The notes under the pieces were generated by a model that was not told the origin of the DNA, did no database searches, and was given only the letters and a program-made list of their open reading frames with translations. DNA of 64,000 nucleotides from CAVTJX01 sp963735175 (GTDB lineage: Bacteria > Electryoneota > RPQS01): assembly GCA_963735175.1 (NCBI GenBank), contig CAVTJX010000001.1, positions 124,001 through 188,000 on the forward strand, in the 5' to 3' direction. A program made the position numbers and the translations under genes. Position 1 is the stretch's first letter. Every line of letters begins with the position of its first letter. Of the stretch, positions 38,322-48,400 are shown piece by piece.

Positions 38322-38717
38322 TTACGCGGTCACCCCGTGCATGGAATGTACGTAATCGACGATGCGACGCATTTCGTCCTGGAACTGATCGTAGTCGAAC
38401 TGCATGCCGTTGAGCCACGCGCTCCAGCCGGCGCTGGACTTGGCGTAGTGGACGGCGTGTTCGATTTCCGCTTCCGTCGCGCCGAACATTTTCGCCGATT
38501 CCATATGGAACAAGGTGCAATAGCGGCACTTCGACACCGCCGCGATGCCCAGGCCAATCAGTTCACGGTACTTGTTGGGAATGGGGCCTTCGTCGAACTG
38601 GACGGCCTTCATCAACCGCCACTCCATCTCCAACGTCGAATCTGGAATTGCCTTGAAGAATGTGGGCACTAAACCGAACATCTCTTCCATCTCTTTGTAC
38701 ACATCCTGACGCGCCAT
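38322..38717 (-). CDS. Carboxymuconolactone decarboxylase/AhpD-like protein
   Basis: The ATG at 38717 has a GAGGAG site 9 nt upstream and gives 131 residues; a longer frame to 38825 has no family sequence. The product is all-helical with the CMD/AhpD redox motif CRYCTLFHMESAKMFGATEAEI (CxxC plus His) and earlier FGLVPTFFKAIPDSTLEMEW. AhpD-type proteins reduce peroxidase partners; other CMD proteins are metabolic. The gene is embedded in a tRNA cluster between tRNA-Cys and tRNA-Gly. Its partner is not visible. Confidence 0.85.
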   Translation of the reverse strand: MARQDVYKEMEEMFGLVPTFFKAIPDSTLEMEWRLMKAVQFDEGPIPNKYRELIGLGIAAVSKCRYCTLFHMESAKMFGATEAEIEHAVHYAKSSAGWSAWLNGMQFDYDQFQDEMRRIVDYVHSMHGVTA

Positions 38718-38850
38718 GATTACAGACTCCTCAACTTTGAGCAATTCTACAATAACACGACCATAGGAGGTACGGCGGCCCCCACGACAGCGCGGGCCAG
38801 CATTCCAGGTGCCAAACGGTGACAAAGAACAGGGCGAACCGACTACTTGG

Positions 38851-38922
38851 AGCGGGAGACGGGACTCGAACCCGCGACAGCCACGTTGGCAACGTGGAAC
38901 TCTACCACTGAGTTACTCCCGC
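38851..38922 (-). tRNA. tRNA-Gly (GCC)
   Basis: Acceptor GCGGGAG/CTCCCGC, anticodon stem CCACG/CGTGG with loop TTGCCAA (anticodon GCC), T loop TTCGAGT, discriminator U. CCA follows at 38850-38848, the only tRNA here that seems to encode it. Confidence 0.94.
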
Positions 38923-38933
38923 GAACACAACCG

Positions 38934-39016
38934 AAAATCCGAAATCCAAAATCCGAGTCAGAATCCAGAATTCAAGCCCGTTTGACTTGGATTTCGTATT
39001 TTGGATTTCGGATTTT
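38934..39016. repeat. Perfect 19-bp inverted repeat between tRNA-Gly and tRNA-Ala
   Basis: AAAATCCGAAATCCAAAAT (38934-38952) and its exact reverse complement (38998-39016) flank a 45-nt centre that contains further partial copies of the ATCC/GGAT unit. AT-rich and unlike the GC-rich flanks, it resembles intergenic GGATTTCGGATTTT repeats seen scattered in some bacterial genomes. Confidence 0.75.
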
Positions 39017-39026
39017 GTCTTCCCTG

Positions 39027-39099
39027 TGGACCTGAGGGGGATCGAACCCCTGACCTCCTGAATGCCATTCAGGCGCGCTCCCAACTGCGCTACAGGCCC
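39027..39099 (-). tRNA. tRNA-Ala (GGC)
   Basis: Acceptor GGGCCTG/CAGGTCC (one G-U), anticodon stem CCTGA/TCAGG with loop ATGGCAT (anticodon GGC), T arm AGGGG-TTCGATC-CCCCT, discriminator A. CCA not encoded. Confidence 0.94.
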
Positions 39100-39123
39100 C
39101 TAAGCCTTTTCAAATGAAAAGGA

Positions 39124-39151
39124 AATATAACGAATTCTCTAGCCTTGTCAA
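39124..39151 (-). promoter_or_regulatory. Promoter upstream of tRNA-Ala
   Basis: On the minus strand, -35 TTGACA (39151-39146) and -10 TATATT (39129-39124) are 16 bp apart, about 25 bp from tRNA-Ala. A CCTTTTCA/TGAAAAGG palindrome lies just past the -10. It may drive the tRNA-Ala/tRNA-Gly group. Confidence 0.65.
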
Positions 39152-39477
39152 GGAGATACGGCGGGCAGATTGCCCTAAACAAGGCATATCGACCCCCAAG
39201 CCTCCTCGGCCAATATCCCTGCCAGAACTTGCACATCGGGACCGAGAATCTTATATTGTTCCCGAAAAATCAACGGAATCGGCGGTTTTTCCGGAATCGT
39301 CAGGCACCCGGGTATGCGAATCCACTTCTGTCCGGCGCACGATCCCTGTCTGATCACGGCACTGGCTATCCGGAAAGTACGCAATCACCGGAAAAATTGC
39401 AACCGTTAGTGACAGAATTGTCGCGGGTTGACTCCCAAAAGACAGCCAGCCGCAGAGCTTATTGCCCCACGGCCCGG
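39152..39477. other. Intergenic stretch without a supported gene
   Basis: About 325 nt between the tRNA-Ala promoter and the end of the secreted-protein gene. Short open frames on both strands lack ribosome sites and family features. I see no clear terminator, tRNA or repeat here. Confidence 0.5.
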
Positions 39478-40176
39478 CTATTTACCTATCCTTTCCGCAA
39501 GTCTTTCGTGATCTTCGACAGCAGTCATCCCGAAGTGATTACTGATGCCCTGGCATTGAAATCGTCGATAATTCTGCTCGGCACTCATGTAATACTTCTG
39601 GCCGTCCACAACGCGGGCCGGCGAATCTGCCGTCACGATGAACTTCTGGCCAGTAACGGGGCACTGTGCGATCTTCTGTCCGTCTTCCAAGTCCACCACG
39701 TTTGCTTCCGTAGTGGCCAACGACACGACTTCCCGGTCAATCGCGGGCACCGTCGCGTTCATCGTTTCATGGCACTGAATTTTCGACGCTTCATCGGCAA
39801 AGTAATATCGTGCCTCGTCCACCTGAACAAACGGTGTTTTCGCTGTCACCTCGAATGTCTTGCCCTGGCATACAGCAAACATCTGCCCATCCCGAACGGT
39901 GTAGACATTGGCGGCGTAATATCCTTTGGTCCCGCATAGGTTTGCGGTCCAGTTCGAACGGCGCTACCGCAAGACGGCTTTTCTGTCGCCGTCATTTCCG
40001 AACCTGATGACTTTTGGGTATTGCAGCCACCGGAACCCCGCCTTGGTCGCGTATGTTGCTGTACCGTAGTTATTTGCTGTCTTGGTGACTTTGTCACAAG
40101 CGAAACTGCGCACGCCCACAAAAACCACTGCGGCTGCCGCAAAGACGGCTAAGATCACGGACATGTTCTTCTTCAT
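39478..40176 (-). CDS. Secreted protein with YHS-like Cys motif (two frameshifts)
   Basis: The ATG at 40176 has GGAGG 6 nt upstream and gives a signal peptide (NMSVILAVFAAAAVVFVGVRSFAC). Breaks near 40040 and 39950 follow. The rest holds two similar modules with KTFEVTAKTPFVQVDEARYYFA and CPVTGQKFIVTADSPARVVDG-type text plus QKYYMSAEQ. CPVTG, an SP pair and a GQKYY segment resemble the YHS metal-binding module (CPVxG..YxGKxYYFC), though the final Cys is absent. A periplasmic metal- or copper-related role is possible but unproven. Total about 232 residues. Confidence 0.6.
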
Positions 40177-40391
40177 AATTGACCTCCGTTGAGTACCCAA
40201 GAAAATAATCCGGCGGTTTCTATACCTCAATATACACAATTCAACGCTGCAAATGCTTTAGAAAACACCCGCAGATTGAAGTGGCGTAAGATTCATAGAA
40301 TTTTTATACATGTGATTAAGTGACAAATGTAGTCATATTTAAAATTTGATCCGTCCTTCTCATTGCGAAAATCCCCCGAAAAAGTAGAGGC

Positions 40392-41390
40392 ATGACTCCA
40401 CTTCAGGGACCGAATCCAACCTCGATGCGCACCATGATTCTCTCTCCCGATCTTCCCGGCTTTACCCTTTCGCCACTCGCGGCCTCCGACATTCCAGCCT
40501 TCACGGAACTGGGTCTACCGACATGCGCTTTCATGCATGGCCGGCCCGAAACGTCGCCGGAAAAGATGCGAGTGAATTTCACGCAATTTGTGCGAGAATA
40601 TGCCTTTGAGCATGAAAGCGAAATCTATGTCGTCAAAGCCCCGGATCAGAGCCATGCGGCGCAACTCTGGCTGCATTCCACCCACAACCGTTTCAACGGA
40701 TTCCATGAAATGTGGGTTTGGGACTTAACCGTCCGTGAGGACCATAGGCGGCGCGGGATCGGCCGGTTGCTGCTTGAGTTTGCGCAGACCCGCGCCGAAT
40801 TGAAAGGCTGTACGGAACTGTGGCTCCTCGTCTCCAGTATAAACGACAAAGCGGTCAAACTTTACCAGACCTTCGGAATGGACTTCGCCGGACACTTGAT
40901 GTCGAAGCCGGTGGCCAATTCGCGGTCGTCTTCGGATCGCCCGGGACTCGCTGTGGAATTGACCGAATTCCGCTTACTCACGGCGTCCGATATTCCGCAG
41001 TTATATGAGTTATGGGAGGCCGCCGCCCTCGCTTATAAACCTGCGGGACGGGATCGCAGCGACCGTCTCGGCCGCCACTTGAATCAATCCGGCGGCGGCG
41101 GTTGGGGAGCGTATTACGGCCAGACCCTGATTGCGGCCGCAATCTTCAGTTTTGATGGACGCAAGGGCTATATCGAGCATCTGGCCACCCGTCCCGATTT
41201 TCGCCGCTCCGGTTTGGCGGAAGCCGTCGTCGCCGCTTCGCTCCAGAGTCTAAAGGAGCTGGGAGCGCTGGTGACTGCGGCCCTGATTGAATCGGCGAAT
41301 ATTCCGAGCCGCAGGTTGTTTGAAACGCTCGGTTTTATCGATAGTCCGAGTCTGTGCTATTATTCTCTTCGCGACAATAACGAGGCCTGA
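40392..41390 (+). CDS. Tandem GNAT acetyltransferase
   Basis: A 332-residue protein with two GNAT domains. The first contains the acetyl-CoA loop REDHRRRGIGRLLLEFAQTRA and SSINDKAVKLYQTFGMDFAG. The second has LLTASDIPQLYELWEAAAL, ATRPDFRRSGLAEAVVAASL and SANIPSRRLFETLGF. Both loops fit Q/RxxGxG/A. An ATG at 40434 could also serve as start; neither has a well-spaced ribosome site. Substrate unknown. It precedes the cupredoxin by 23 nt, so the two are probably co-transcribed. Confidence 0.85.
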   Translation: MTPLQGPNPTSMRTMILSPDLPGFTLSPLAASDIPAFTELGLPTCAFMHGRPETSPEKMRVNFTQFVREYAFEHESEIYVVKAPDQSHAAQLWLHSTHNRFNGFHEMWVWDLTVREDHRRRGIGRLLLEFAQTRAELKGCTELWLLVSSINDKAVKLYQTFGMDFAGHLMSKPVANSRSSSDRPGLAVELTEFRLLTASDIPQLYELWEAAALAYKPAGRDRSDRLGRHLNQSGGGGWGAYYGQTLIAAAIFSFDGRKGYIEHLATRPDFRRSGLAEAVVAASLQSLKELGALVTAALIESANIPSRRLFETLGFIDSPSLCYYSLRDNNEA

Positions 41391-41413
41391 ATTAATAACC
41401 CTATGGAGGACGC

Positions 41414-42043
41414 ATGAGGAAGGGCAGAGCCAAATGGATGCTGGGACTGGTACTCATGGCGCTCAGCGCTTTGCCGGCCATGGCCGCGGTCGTTAATGTG
41501 AACGTACAGAGTTTTATGTTCACTCCCGCGGACATTACAGTATCGCAGGGCGATACCGTGATCTGGACGAACACCGGGGGCTCGCACAACGTGCATCACA
41601 CCGGGACTCCCTCCCTGTTTGGCAACGCGGTTGGCGCCGGGTGGACCTACACGTTTATTTTTAATCTCGATCCGGCTCGTTACGATTACGTCTGTGAACC
41701 GCACGCGGCCTTCGGCATGACGGGCTCCGTGACCGTAACGCCGCTCGCGGCGCCGGAACGGCCCAGTGCGGGAAAGGTGCCTAAGATCACGCTTGGGCAG
41801 AATTACCCCAATCCCTTCAATAGCCGAACTGAAATCGAATTTTCAGTCCCCCGGGCGACGGATGCCCGGTTGTCCGTTTTGAATGTGCTGGGTCAGGAAG
41901 TCGCGGAACCGTTCCGCGGTTCGGTTGCGGCCGGACAACATCGTGTGGCGTTTGACGCCGGCGCGCTTTCGGCGGGGATTTACTTCTATCGCCTCGAAGC
42001 GGGAAATATGTCCGTGATCCGGACGATGCAGTTCATCAAGTGA
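41414..42043 (+). CDS. T9SS-exported cupredoxin (plastocyanin-like)
   Basis: The start has GGAGG 4 nt upstream. Residues 1-25 are a signal peptide (LGLVLMALSALPAMA). A small cupredoxin domain follows: VQSFMFTPADITVSQGDTV, WTNTGGSHNVHH (His ligand) and YDYVCEPHAAFGMTGSV, which carries the Cys-His-Met set of a type 1 copper site. The C-terminal 75 residues are a T9SS type A sorting domain: LGQNYPNPFNSRTEIEFSVP, LSVLNVLGQEV and GIYFYRLEAGN. A surface-exposed electron carrier or copper binder is likely. 209 residues in total. Confidence 0.9.
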   Translation: MRKGRAKWMLGLVLMALSALPAMAAVVNVNVQSFMFTPADITVSQGDTVIWTNTGGSHNVHHTGTPSLFGNAVGAGWTYTFIFNLDPARYDYVCEPHAAFGMTGSVTVTPLAAPERPSAGKVPKITLGQNYPNPFNSRTEIEFSVPRATDARLSVLNVLGQEVAEPFRGSVAAGQHRVAFDAGALSAGIYFYRLEAGNMSVIRTMQFIK

Positions 42044-42196
42044 TCCGTTTGGTATTATAGAACCACTTCCGGCGCGGATCCACTGGGTCCGCGCCGTTGC
42101 GATGCGGCCTCGGCCACCGTCGTTCAACTGTGGCACCCAGTTTGCTCTCTCTGATATCGGTACGTCAAAGGTTGTTTCCGATTAGAGGAACCGATC

Positions 42197-42601
42197 ATGA
42201 ATCGACGCCGACGCGCGCGCGGATTTACGTTGATGGAATTGCTGGTTGTCATCGTGCTCGTGGGCGTGCTGGCATCGCTGGCAATGGCCCGCTATCTCAA
42301 CCTGCGCGATAAAAGCATGGTCGCCGCGGCCACCTATGACCTCGATCTCGCGCGGAAAATGCTGGCCTATTACGCCACGGATTACAGCCGTTACCCCAGT
42401 ACGGCCAGCGACTGGAACGACCTCGAAAGCCAGCTCGTGGATCCGTACGGAAATTCCTACGGCAATCTACCCTACGCTTACACGTTTACGCTGATGTCTT
42501 ATGAGCTGGATGAACACAACGACTACTTGATCCGCGTGCAGGTAAACGACCATCTGCGAACGGTGCTCCGGGCGACACCCGACGCGGTCCGTCTCGACTG
42601 A
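42197..42601 (+). CDS. Type IV pilin-like/pseudopilin protein
   Basis: The 134-residue product begins with a short basic leader RRRRARG followed by the prepilin peptidase site and N-methylated helix GFTLMELLVVIVLVGVLASLAMARYLN. The Glu at +5 is present. The rest is a small globular domain with YPSTASDWNDLESQLVDPYG, as in type II secretion GspG pseudopilins and minor pilins. The start has an AGAGGA site. No prepilin peptidase or assembly ATPase gene is nearby. It is followed by a strong terminator. Confidence 0.9.
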   Translation: MNRRRRARGFTLMELLVVIVLVGVLASLAMARYLNLRDKSMVAAATYDLDLARKMLAYYATDYSRYPSTASDWNDLESQLVDPYGNSYGNLPYAYTFTLMSYELDEHNDYLIRVQVNDHLRTVLRATPDAVRLD

Positions 42602-42626
42602 GACCCGACCCTGATCCGATTGTAAA

Positions 42627-42660
42627 GCAGGCGACCCCCATGGGTCGCCTGCTGCATTTT
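42627..42660. terminator. Strong hairpin terminator, convergent genes
   Basis: GCAGGCGACCC/GGGTCGCCTGC is a perfect 11-bp stem with a CCAT loop, followed by TGCATTTT. It lies between the pilin-like gene and the glgP 3' end and may serve both strands. Confidence 0.85.
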
Positions 42661-42689
42661 GCAAATCTGTCGTTCGTTTCGCGAGTGGT

Positions 42690-45265
42690 TTAACCCGTGA
42701 CGGGTACCGGCGCCCAGCGGACCAGACCCAACTTCAGGCTGTTACTCAGCAGCGGATGGTAAGGAATTACCCGCAGCGAGTAGCCGTAGCGACCGCTTTC
42801 GGGGAAGGTCAGCTTGCCGCGATATACCGTGCCGTCGTTGCCGACTTCCGGTTCGAGAGTCAGTGTGCCGGCAAATGCGACCGTGCCGTCGGGCCGCAGC
42901 GGACCGAAGTAGGCCTGCACCTCCACGTCCTCAGGAGCCAATTGCCCCAGCGTCACCTGAGCCACGATCTCCTGCTCGGTACCCGATTCAATGCGACGCG
43001 CCGCCGGGGACTTCAACGCCGTCACACTCACGCCGTTCCAGTAGGACCGGATACGGCGGTGCCACTCGGCCAACTCCTTGACGGCCGTGCAGTCGTTCGA
43101 CGTCAGGCGGTGGCAGCGGTCGAGGGATTCTGAATAGTAGTCCTGGCAATACTCCTTGACCATGCGGTTGGAGTTGAAGCGCGGCACAAGTTCGGCGATG
43201 GAATCCTTCATGCGCGCGATCCAGCGCCGCGGCAGTTTGCCGTCGTCGTAGGTATAGAAGAGCGGAATGATGTGCTTTTCCAGCGCGTCGTAGAGCGAGG
43301 CGGCGTCGCGGTCGTCCTGCGTTTTCTCGTCGCCCACGGTCTTGCCGCGTCCGATAGCCCAGCCGAGACCGGGCGCATAGGCTTCGTCCCACCAGCCGTC
43401 GAGAATGCTTAAATTGAGGCCGCCCGAGGGCAGCACCTTCATGCCGCTCGTGCCGCTGGCTTCCAGCGGCCGCCGGGGCGTGTTCAACCAGACGTCCACA
43501 CCGTGCACCAGGTGGCGAGCCACGGCGATGTCGTAGTTTTCGAGGAAGATTATACGGTGCTCGAGGCCGTTGGCGCGGGCGAAGTAGATGATATCGTGGA
43601 TCAGCGCCTTCCCCTGGTCATCCTGCGGATGCGCCTTGCCCGCGAAGACGATTTGCAGCGGGCGCTCGCGGTCGCGCAACAATGCCAGCAGCCGCTCGGG
43701 ATAGCGCAGCAGCAGCGTGGCGCGTTTATAGGTGGCAAAGCGGCGGGCAAAGCCAATGGTCAGAATGTGCGGATCGAGCAGGTTCTCCAGTTCCTCGGGA
43801 TTGACCTCGATGCCTGAAGTGCGCGCGCGGTATTCGCCGGTGCGCTTGCGCGTGAAGTCAACCAACTCTTCGCGGCCGCAGACATGCGCGTTCCAGATTT
43901 CTTCGTCGGGAATTTCGCGCACCTTCGCCCACACGTCCTTGTGATCGGGATTCCGCCGCCATTCCGGCCCGAGGTGGCGGTCATAGAGCGCCGCCATATT
44001 ATCCGAAATCCAACTGCGCAGGTGAATGCCGTTAGTGACGTAGTCGATGGGAATTTCGTCGTGCGGCAGGTTCGGCCAACTGTCTTCCCACAAGCCGCGC
44101 GACACGTCCGCGTGCAGGCGGCTGACGCCGTTGGTATAATCCGATGTCCGCAGCGCAAAAATCGCCATGTTAAAAAGCTGTCCCGGCGCGCCCGGCTGCC
44201 GCGCTCCCAATCCCATCACTTCCTCGCGCGAAAGACCCACCTTTTCGTAGACGTGGCCGAGGTAACGGTCCATCAGATCGGCGGGAAACTGGTCGATCCC
44301 CGCGGGAACCGGCGTGTGCGTGGTAAAAACGGTCCCGGCAGACACAAGGTGAATCGCTTCGTCGGCCGTGAGGTTGTAGAAGCTTCGCGGGCCCGGGCGA
44401 CACGCGCCAGCTGAATGAACGCCGAGTGACCCTCGTTCATGTGGCAGACGGTGGTTTGAATGCCGAGCTGCGTGACCAGTTCCACCCCGCCCATGCCGAG
44501 CACGATTTCCTGCTGGATGCGCGTCTCACGATCGCCGCCGTAGAGCATGTAGGTGATGCGGCGATCCGCCGGCGAATTCTCGGCAACGTCCGTGTCGAGC
44601 AGATAGAGCGATATTCGTCCGACATGCACCTTCCACGCGCTGACGACCAGCGTGCGGCCGGGGAAATTCAGGCTGATTTTCAGCCGGTCGCCGTTCTTGT
44701 CCAGCACGGGCGAAAACGGCAACTCGTCGAAATTGTTTTCGGGATAGAGTTCAACCTGGAAGCCGTCCGCCGTGAGTTGCTGCTGAAAATAGCCCTGCCG
44801 GTATGCGAGTCCGATACCCACCAGCGGCAAGCCGAGATCCGAGGCCGATTTCAAATGGTCGCCGCTCAGCACACCCAGGCCGCCGCTGTATACAGGCACG
44901 CACTCCGCGAGGCCGTATTCCATCGAGAAGTACACGATCTCCGTGCCGGCCGCGTGACCACGCACCTTTTCGAACCAGCCTGGTTCTTTGAAATAGTGTT
45001 CGAGGTAGCTCTGGCAGCGGTTGTAGTGGTCGACGAAATTGGGATCCTGCGCCACCTGCTCGAGGCGGTGTTGGGAAATCTCGCGCAGCACGCGCACCGG
45101 GTTGTGGCCCACGGCGTCGAATAATTCGGAATCCAGCGCCCGGAACAGCGCGGCGATATCAGGATTCCATGACCAGATCAGATTGCACGCAAGGTCCTTC
45201 AGGCCGCGCACAGCCTCAGGCAGAATCGGAACAACCTCTACGGTAGCAAGGGGCTTGACTTTCAT
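42690..45265 (-). CDS. glgP: Alpha-glucan (maltodextrin/glycogen) phosphorylase (frameshift near 44380)
   Basis: This PLP enzyme releases glucose-1-phosphate from glycogen or maltodextrins. From 45265: LACNLIWSWNPDIAALFRAL, YFSMEYGLAECVPVYSGGLG, HMNEGHSAF, then after a break near 44380 VFTTHTPVPAGIDQFP, VTNGIHLRSWIS, FARRFATYKRATLLLRYPER and the PLP Lys in EASGTSGMKVLPSGG. About 858 residues. Such N-terminal DUF3417 plus core architecture matches the TIGR02094 type found in many bacteria. Ending at 42690, it is convergent with the pilin-like gene. Confidence 0.95.
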
Positions 45266-45494
45266 TTCACCGTGGTGTTTGAATCGCGGATGAGGCCCGG
45301 AGTAGACGCGACGTGCGGGCGGATACGGCAGAAATGGCCGCCTCCCCCCCGCCCCGTCATCGCAAAGGCCATAAACAATAGCTTATCGGGCGAAGGGAGC
45401 AACATTTGTGCCGTGCCGGGGCCAACACCTCCAGATGCCAGCAGAGGGCCACATTTCGTGACCCTCTGCAGCGCCATTCGTCAGGGGGTGCGGA

Positions 45495-48400
45495 TCAGCG
45501 TAACAGCAGCATTTTTTGAATGCGGGTAAAATCTCCGGCCTGCAAGCGACAGTAGTAGACGCCGGAAGCAAGCCCGTTGGCGTTGAAGGTGACGGTGTGA
45601 ATGCCCGCCGGTTGCGCGCCGTCCACCAGCACCACCGCGCTCCGCCCCAGGATGTCGAACACTTCGAGTCTCACCGTACTCGCGCGCGGCAAACCGAACT
45701 CGATGCGCGTCTGCGGATTGAACGGATTGGGGTAGTTCGGCTTCAGGTAGAAAGCCGTGGGCAGCGCGCCGGGGGCAGGTGCGACGCCCGCAGCGACGTC
45801 GACGCGATAATGGTTGGAAGTGTCGGAGCGCCCGCCATCGTAGACCGCGCGCACGTACAGATTGTAAGCTCCGGCGTGATCCGTAATCTGTGTGAACGCC
45901 GTGTCAGCCACGGTCGCCAAAAGCGTCGTGCCGTCCCACACTTCAAAGCCGGAAAGTTCGTCCAGCGCACCGGCGCCGTGCGGCCCGGCGTCGATGTCGT
46001 GCCAGAGCGGCCAATTCCATTGCAGGTGGATTTCCGCCGCGCTGGTGTCATATACACCGGCCAGAGCGCGCGGGGGATCGAGGCGATAGAGCAGGAAGTC
46101 CGCCGTCGCCGTGTCGCCCCCGGCCACGATGACCGCCGGGTTGAGGCCAACTTCGTAGCCGGGATAACCGATGGTCAGAGTGTAACCGCCGGCGATGACG
46201 CTGTCCTCAAAGAAGCGGCCCTGGGCATCGACCGGGATCGTATCGGCGCCGAAGATCGCGGTGATCTGCGTCATGTCGTCAATCGGGGGGAAGACCAGCA
46301 CCTGACCGCTGACCGCGCCGAAAGCGCCGGTGGTAAAGCGCAACGCCGTGCCCGGTCCAAACGTGTAGCAGTGTTCCTCGTACTGTCCATCATACACCAG
46401 TTGCAGACCGCGGGTTCCCGAAGAGTCTTCGAGGCCGATGCTCGCGTCGGCGTCTTCCACGCCGTCGTCATAATCCAGCCGCTGGTACTGAAGCTGGAAT
46501 TCGTTGTCACCGGTGGCAGTGGGCCGCACCGTAGTGTCATAGATGATGAGCTGCGCCGTGGTCTTGTTGGTGCGCGGCGAGAAATGCGGCACGAGGTGAT
46601 ATTCGAGAATGAAGCGCCCATTCGGCTGGTCGTAGTAATAGGCGATATCACCGCCATTCGTCGGATCGTACGGGAACAGGTCGTCCCAACAGATAAAAAT
46701 GCAGCCGTTGGGCACGCGCGGATTGGGAATGTCGATATTGCGATACAGAGTGTCCGCGGTTTGCGGCGGTCCCACGCGCACCCAGCCATCCGCGCCCACC
46801 TGTAACTGCGTCTGCGGCTGGCCGTAGAAGGTGACGGTGAACGGCAGATTGATCGCTTGCACCCAGTCGTTGCCCGCGCCCTCCGGAACAGCCGTGCCGG
46901 GACCGCTGGCCTGCGGACTGATTTCCAGCCAGTCGTACGCACGCGCTGGAACCCGGATCCGTGGTCTCAAACACACGATAGCCGTAAGCATCCGGTCCGG
47001 ACGGCGCAAAGCGATTGTCCGCGATGGTTATCACCGCCGCCGCCGTGCCATTCTCCGGCACGTAGGCCAGGCCGTAGCCCGGAACACTGTAGTACATCGC
47101 CGATAGTTCATAGGTAATCGTCCCGGGCAGTGCCACGATCACGTTACCGGCCGCGTCCGTCGTTTCCGGTTCGATCGTCACGAAGGGGAAGGTAAAACGC
47201 ACGACCGCGCCCGCGAGCGGCAGGTTGAACTGGTTCACGACGTGGATGCTGAGCGTGCCGCTTTGCGCCTCGCGCAGTGGGAGGTTCACCGTGTTTGCGC
47301 CGGTGGTCAGAGTCACCACGGTGTCGAGGGTGGCGAAGCTGAACGCTTCGGCGCGAATGGTATAGCTGCGATTGCCGGCCAGGCCGAGCCCGTAGTTGCC
47401 CTGATCGTCCGTCAGTTGTTGCGGCGCTTCGCCCGACGCCGAGATGCGGCCCGGAATGCCGAGCGATGTTTCGAGATCCCGGATCTGGCCGGTGACGGTT
47501 GCCCAACCTTCCACCAGGGCGACGTTGGCCGCCAGGCCAAAGGTCTGGCTGGTACCGCTGTTGATCCGCCCGGTCACATGGACGCGTCCACTGTCCGGCC
47601 GCGGCGTGGCGACATGTACGCGTTCGCAGACGTTGATGGAATCGCGGCCGGTTTGCGCCGGAACGGCCGGTGCGTTGGCGCGCAATACCCACGGCCGGTG
47701 AATCGCGCCACTTGGATCTTCCAGGTACAGATCGAGATCATTGACCAGCGTGGGAACCACGTTGCCCACCGCGGGCACGTCGCTCCAGGCGACGCTGACG
47801 TCCAATGCCGGGAGGTCGGAAGGCACGGTAAACGAGCGCGTGTAGTGCTCTGTCGATTTCGAGTTGGCTCTCAAGCACGCCGCGCGCCATCAGGTTTTGC
47901 ACGGCATGCAGCGCGTTGACCATGCCGTAACCGGTCTTGAAGTCCGGTCCGGCCTGATCGAGTTCCGTGGTGGAATTGATCAGCATGGCTTTCATCGTCT
48001 CCGGCAGCGGATCGGCCGCGCCCGGAAAGATCTGATGCCACTTTTCAAGCATCAGGCAGGCTACGCCGGCAACCGCCGGACACGCCATCGATGTGCCGTC
48101 CATATTCTCATAGCCTCCGGGCACCGTGGAGGTGACGCCCATTCCCAACGCCATCACTTCCGGTTTTACGCGCCCGTCGTCGGTGGGCCCATAGGACGAG
48201 AAATAGGCGGGAATATCGGCGCCGCCGCTGTAGTTGGTGGCGCCCACGGTAATCACGTTCTTCGCCCCCGCCGGCACGGACAGGCAATTGAAGCTGTTGA
48301 TCCCGCAACCTGCGCCGCCGCGTTCGTTTCCCGCCGAAAAGAACATGGTTAAGGGCGAACCCCCGCATGAGCGCGTCAAACTGTCCAGCAGCCGCGAGGT

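Noticed and set aside
39145..39939. Long plus-strand open frame opposite the secreted YHS-like gene.
   Set aside because: It is the complement of a gene with a signal peptide and a good ribosome site, and has no family features of its own.
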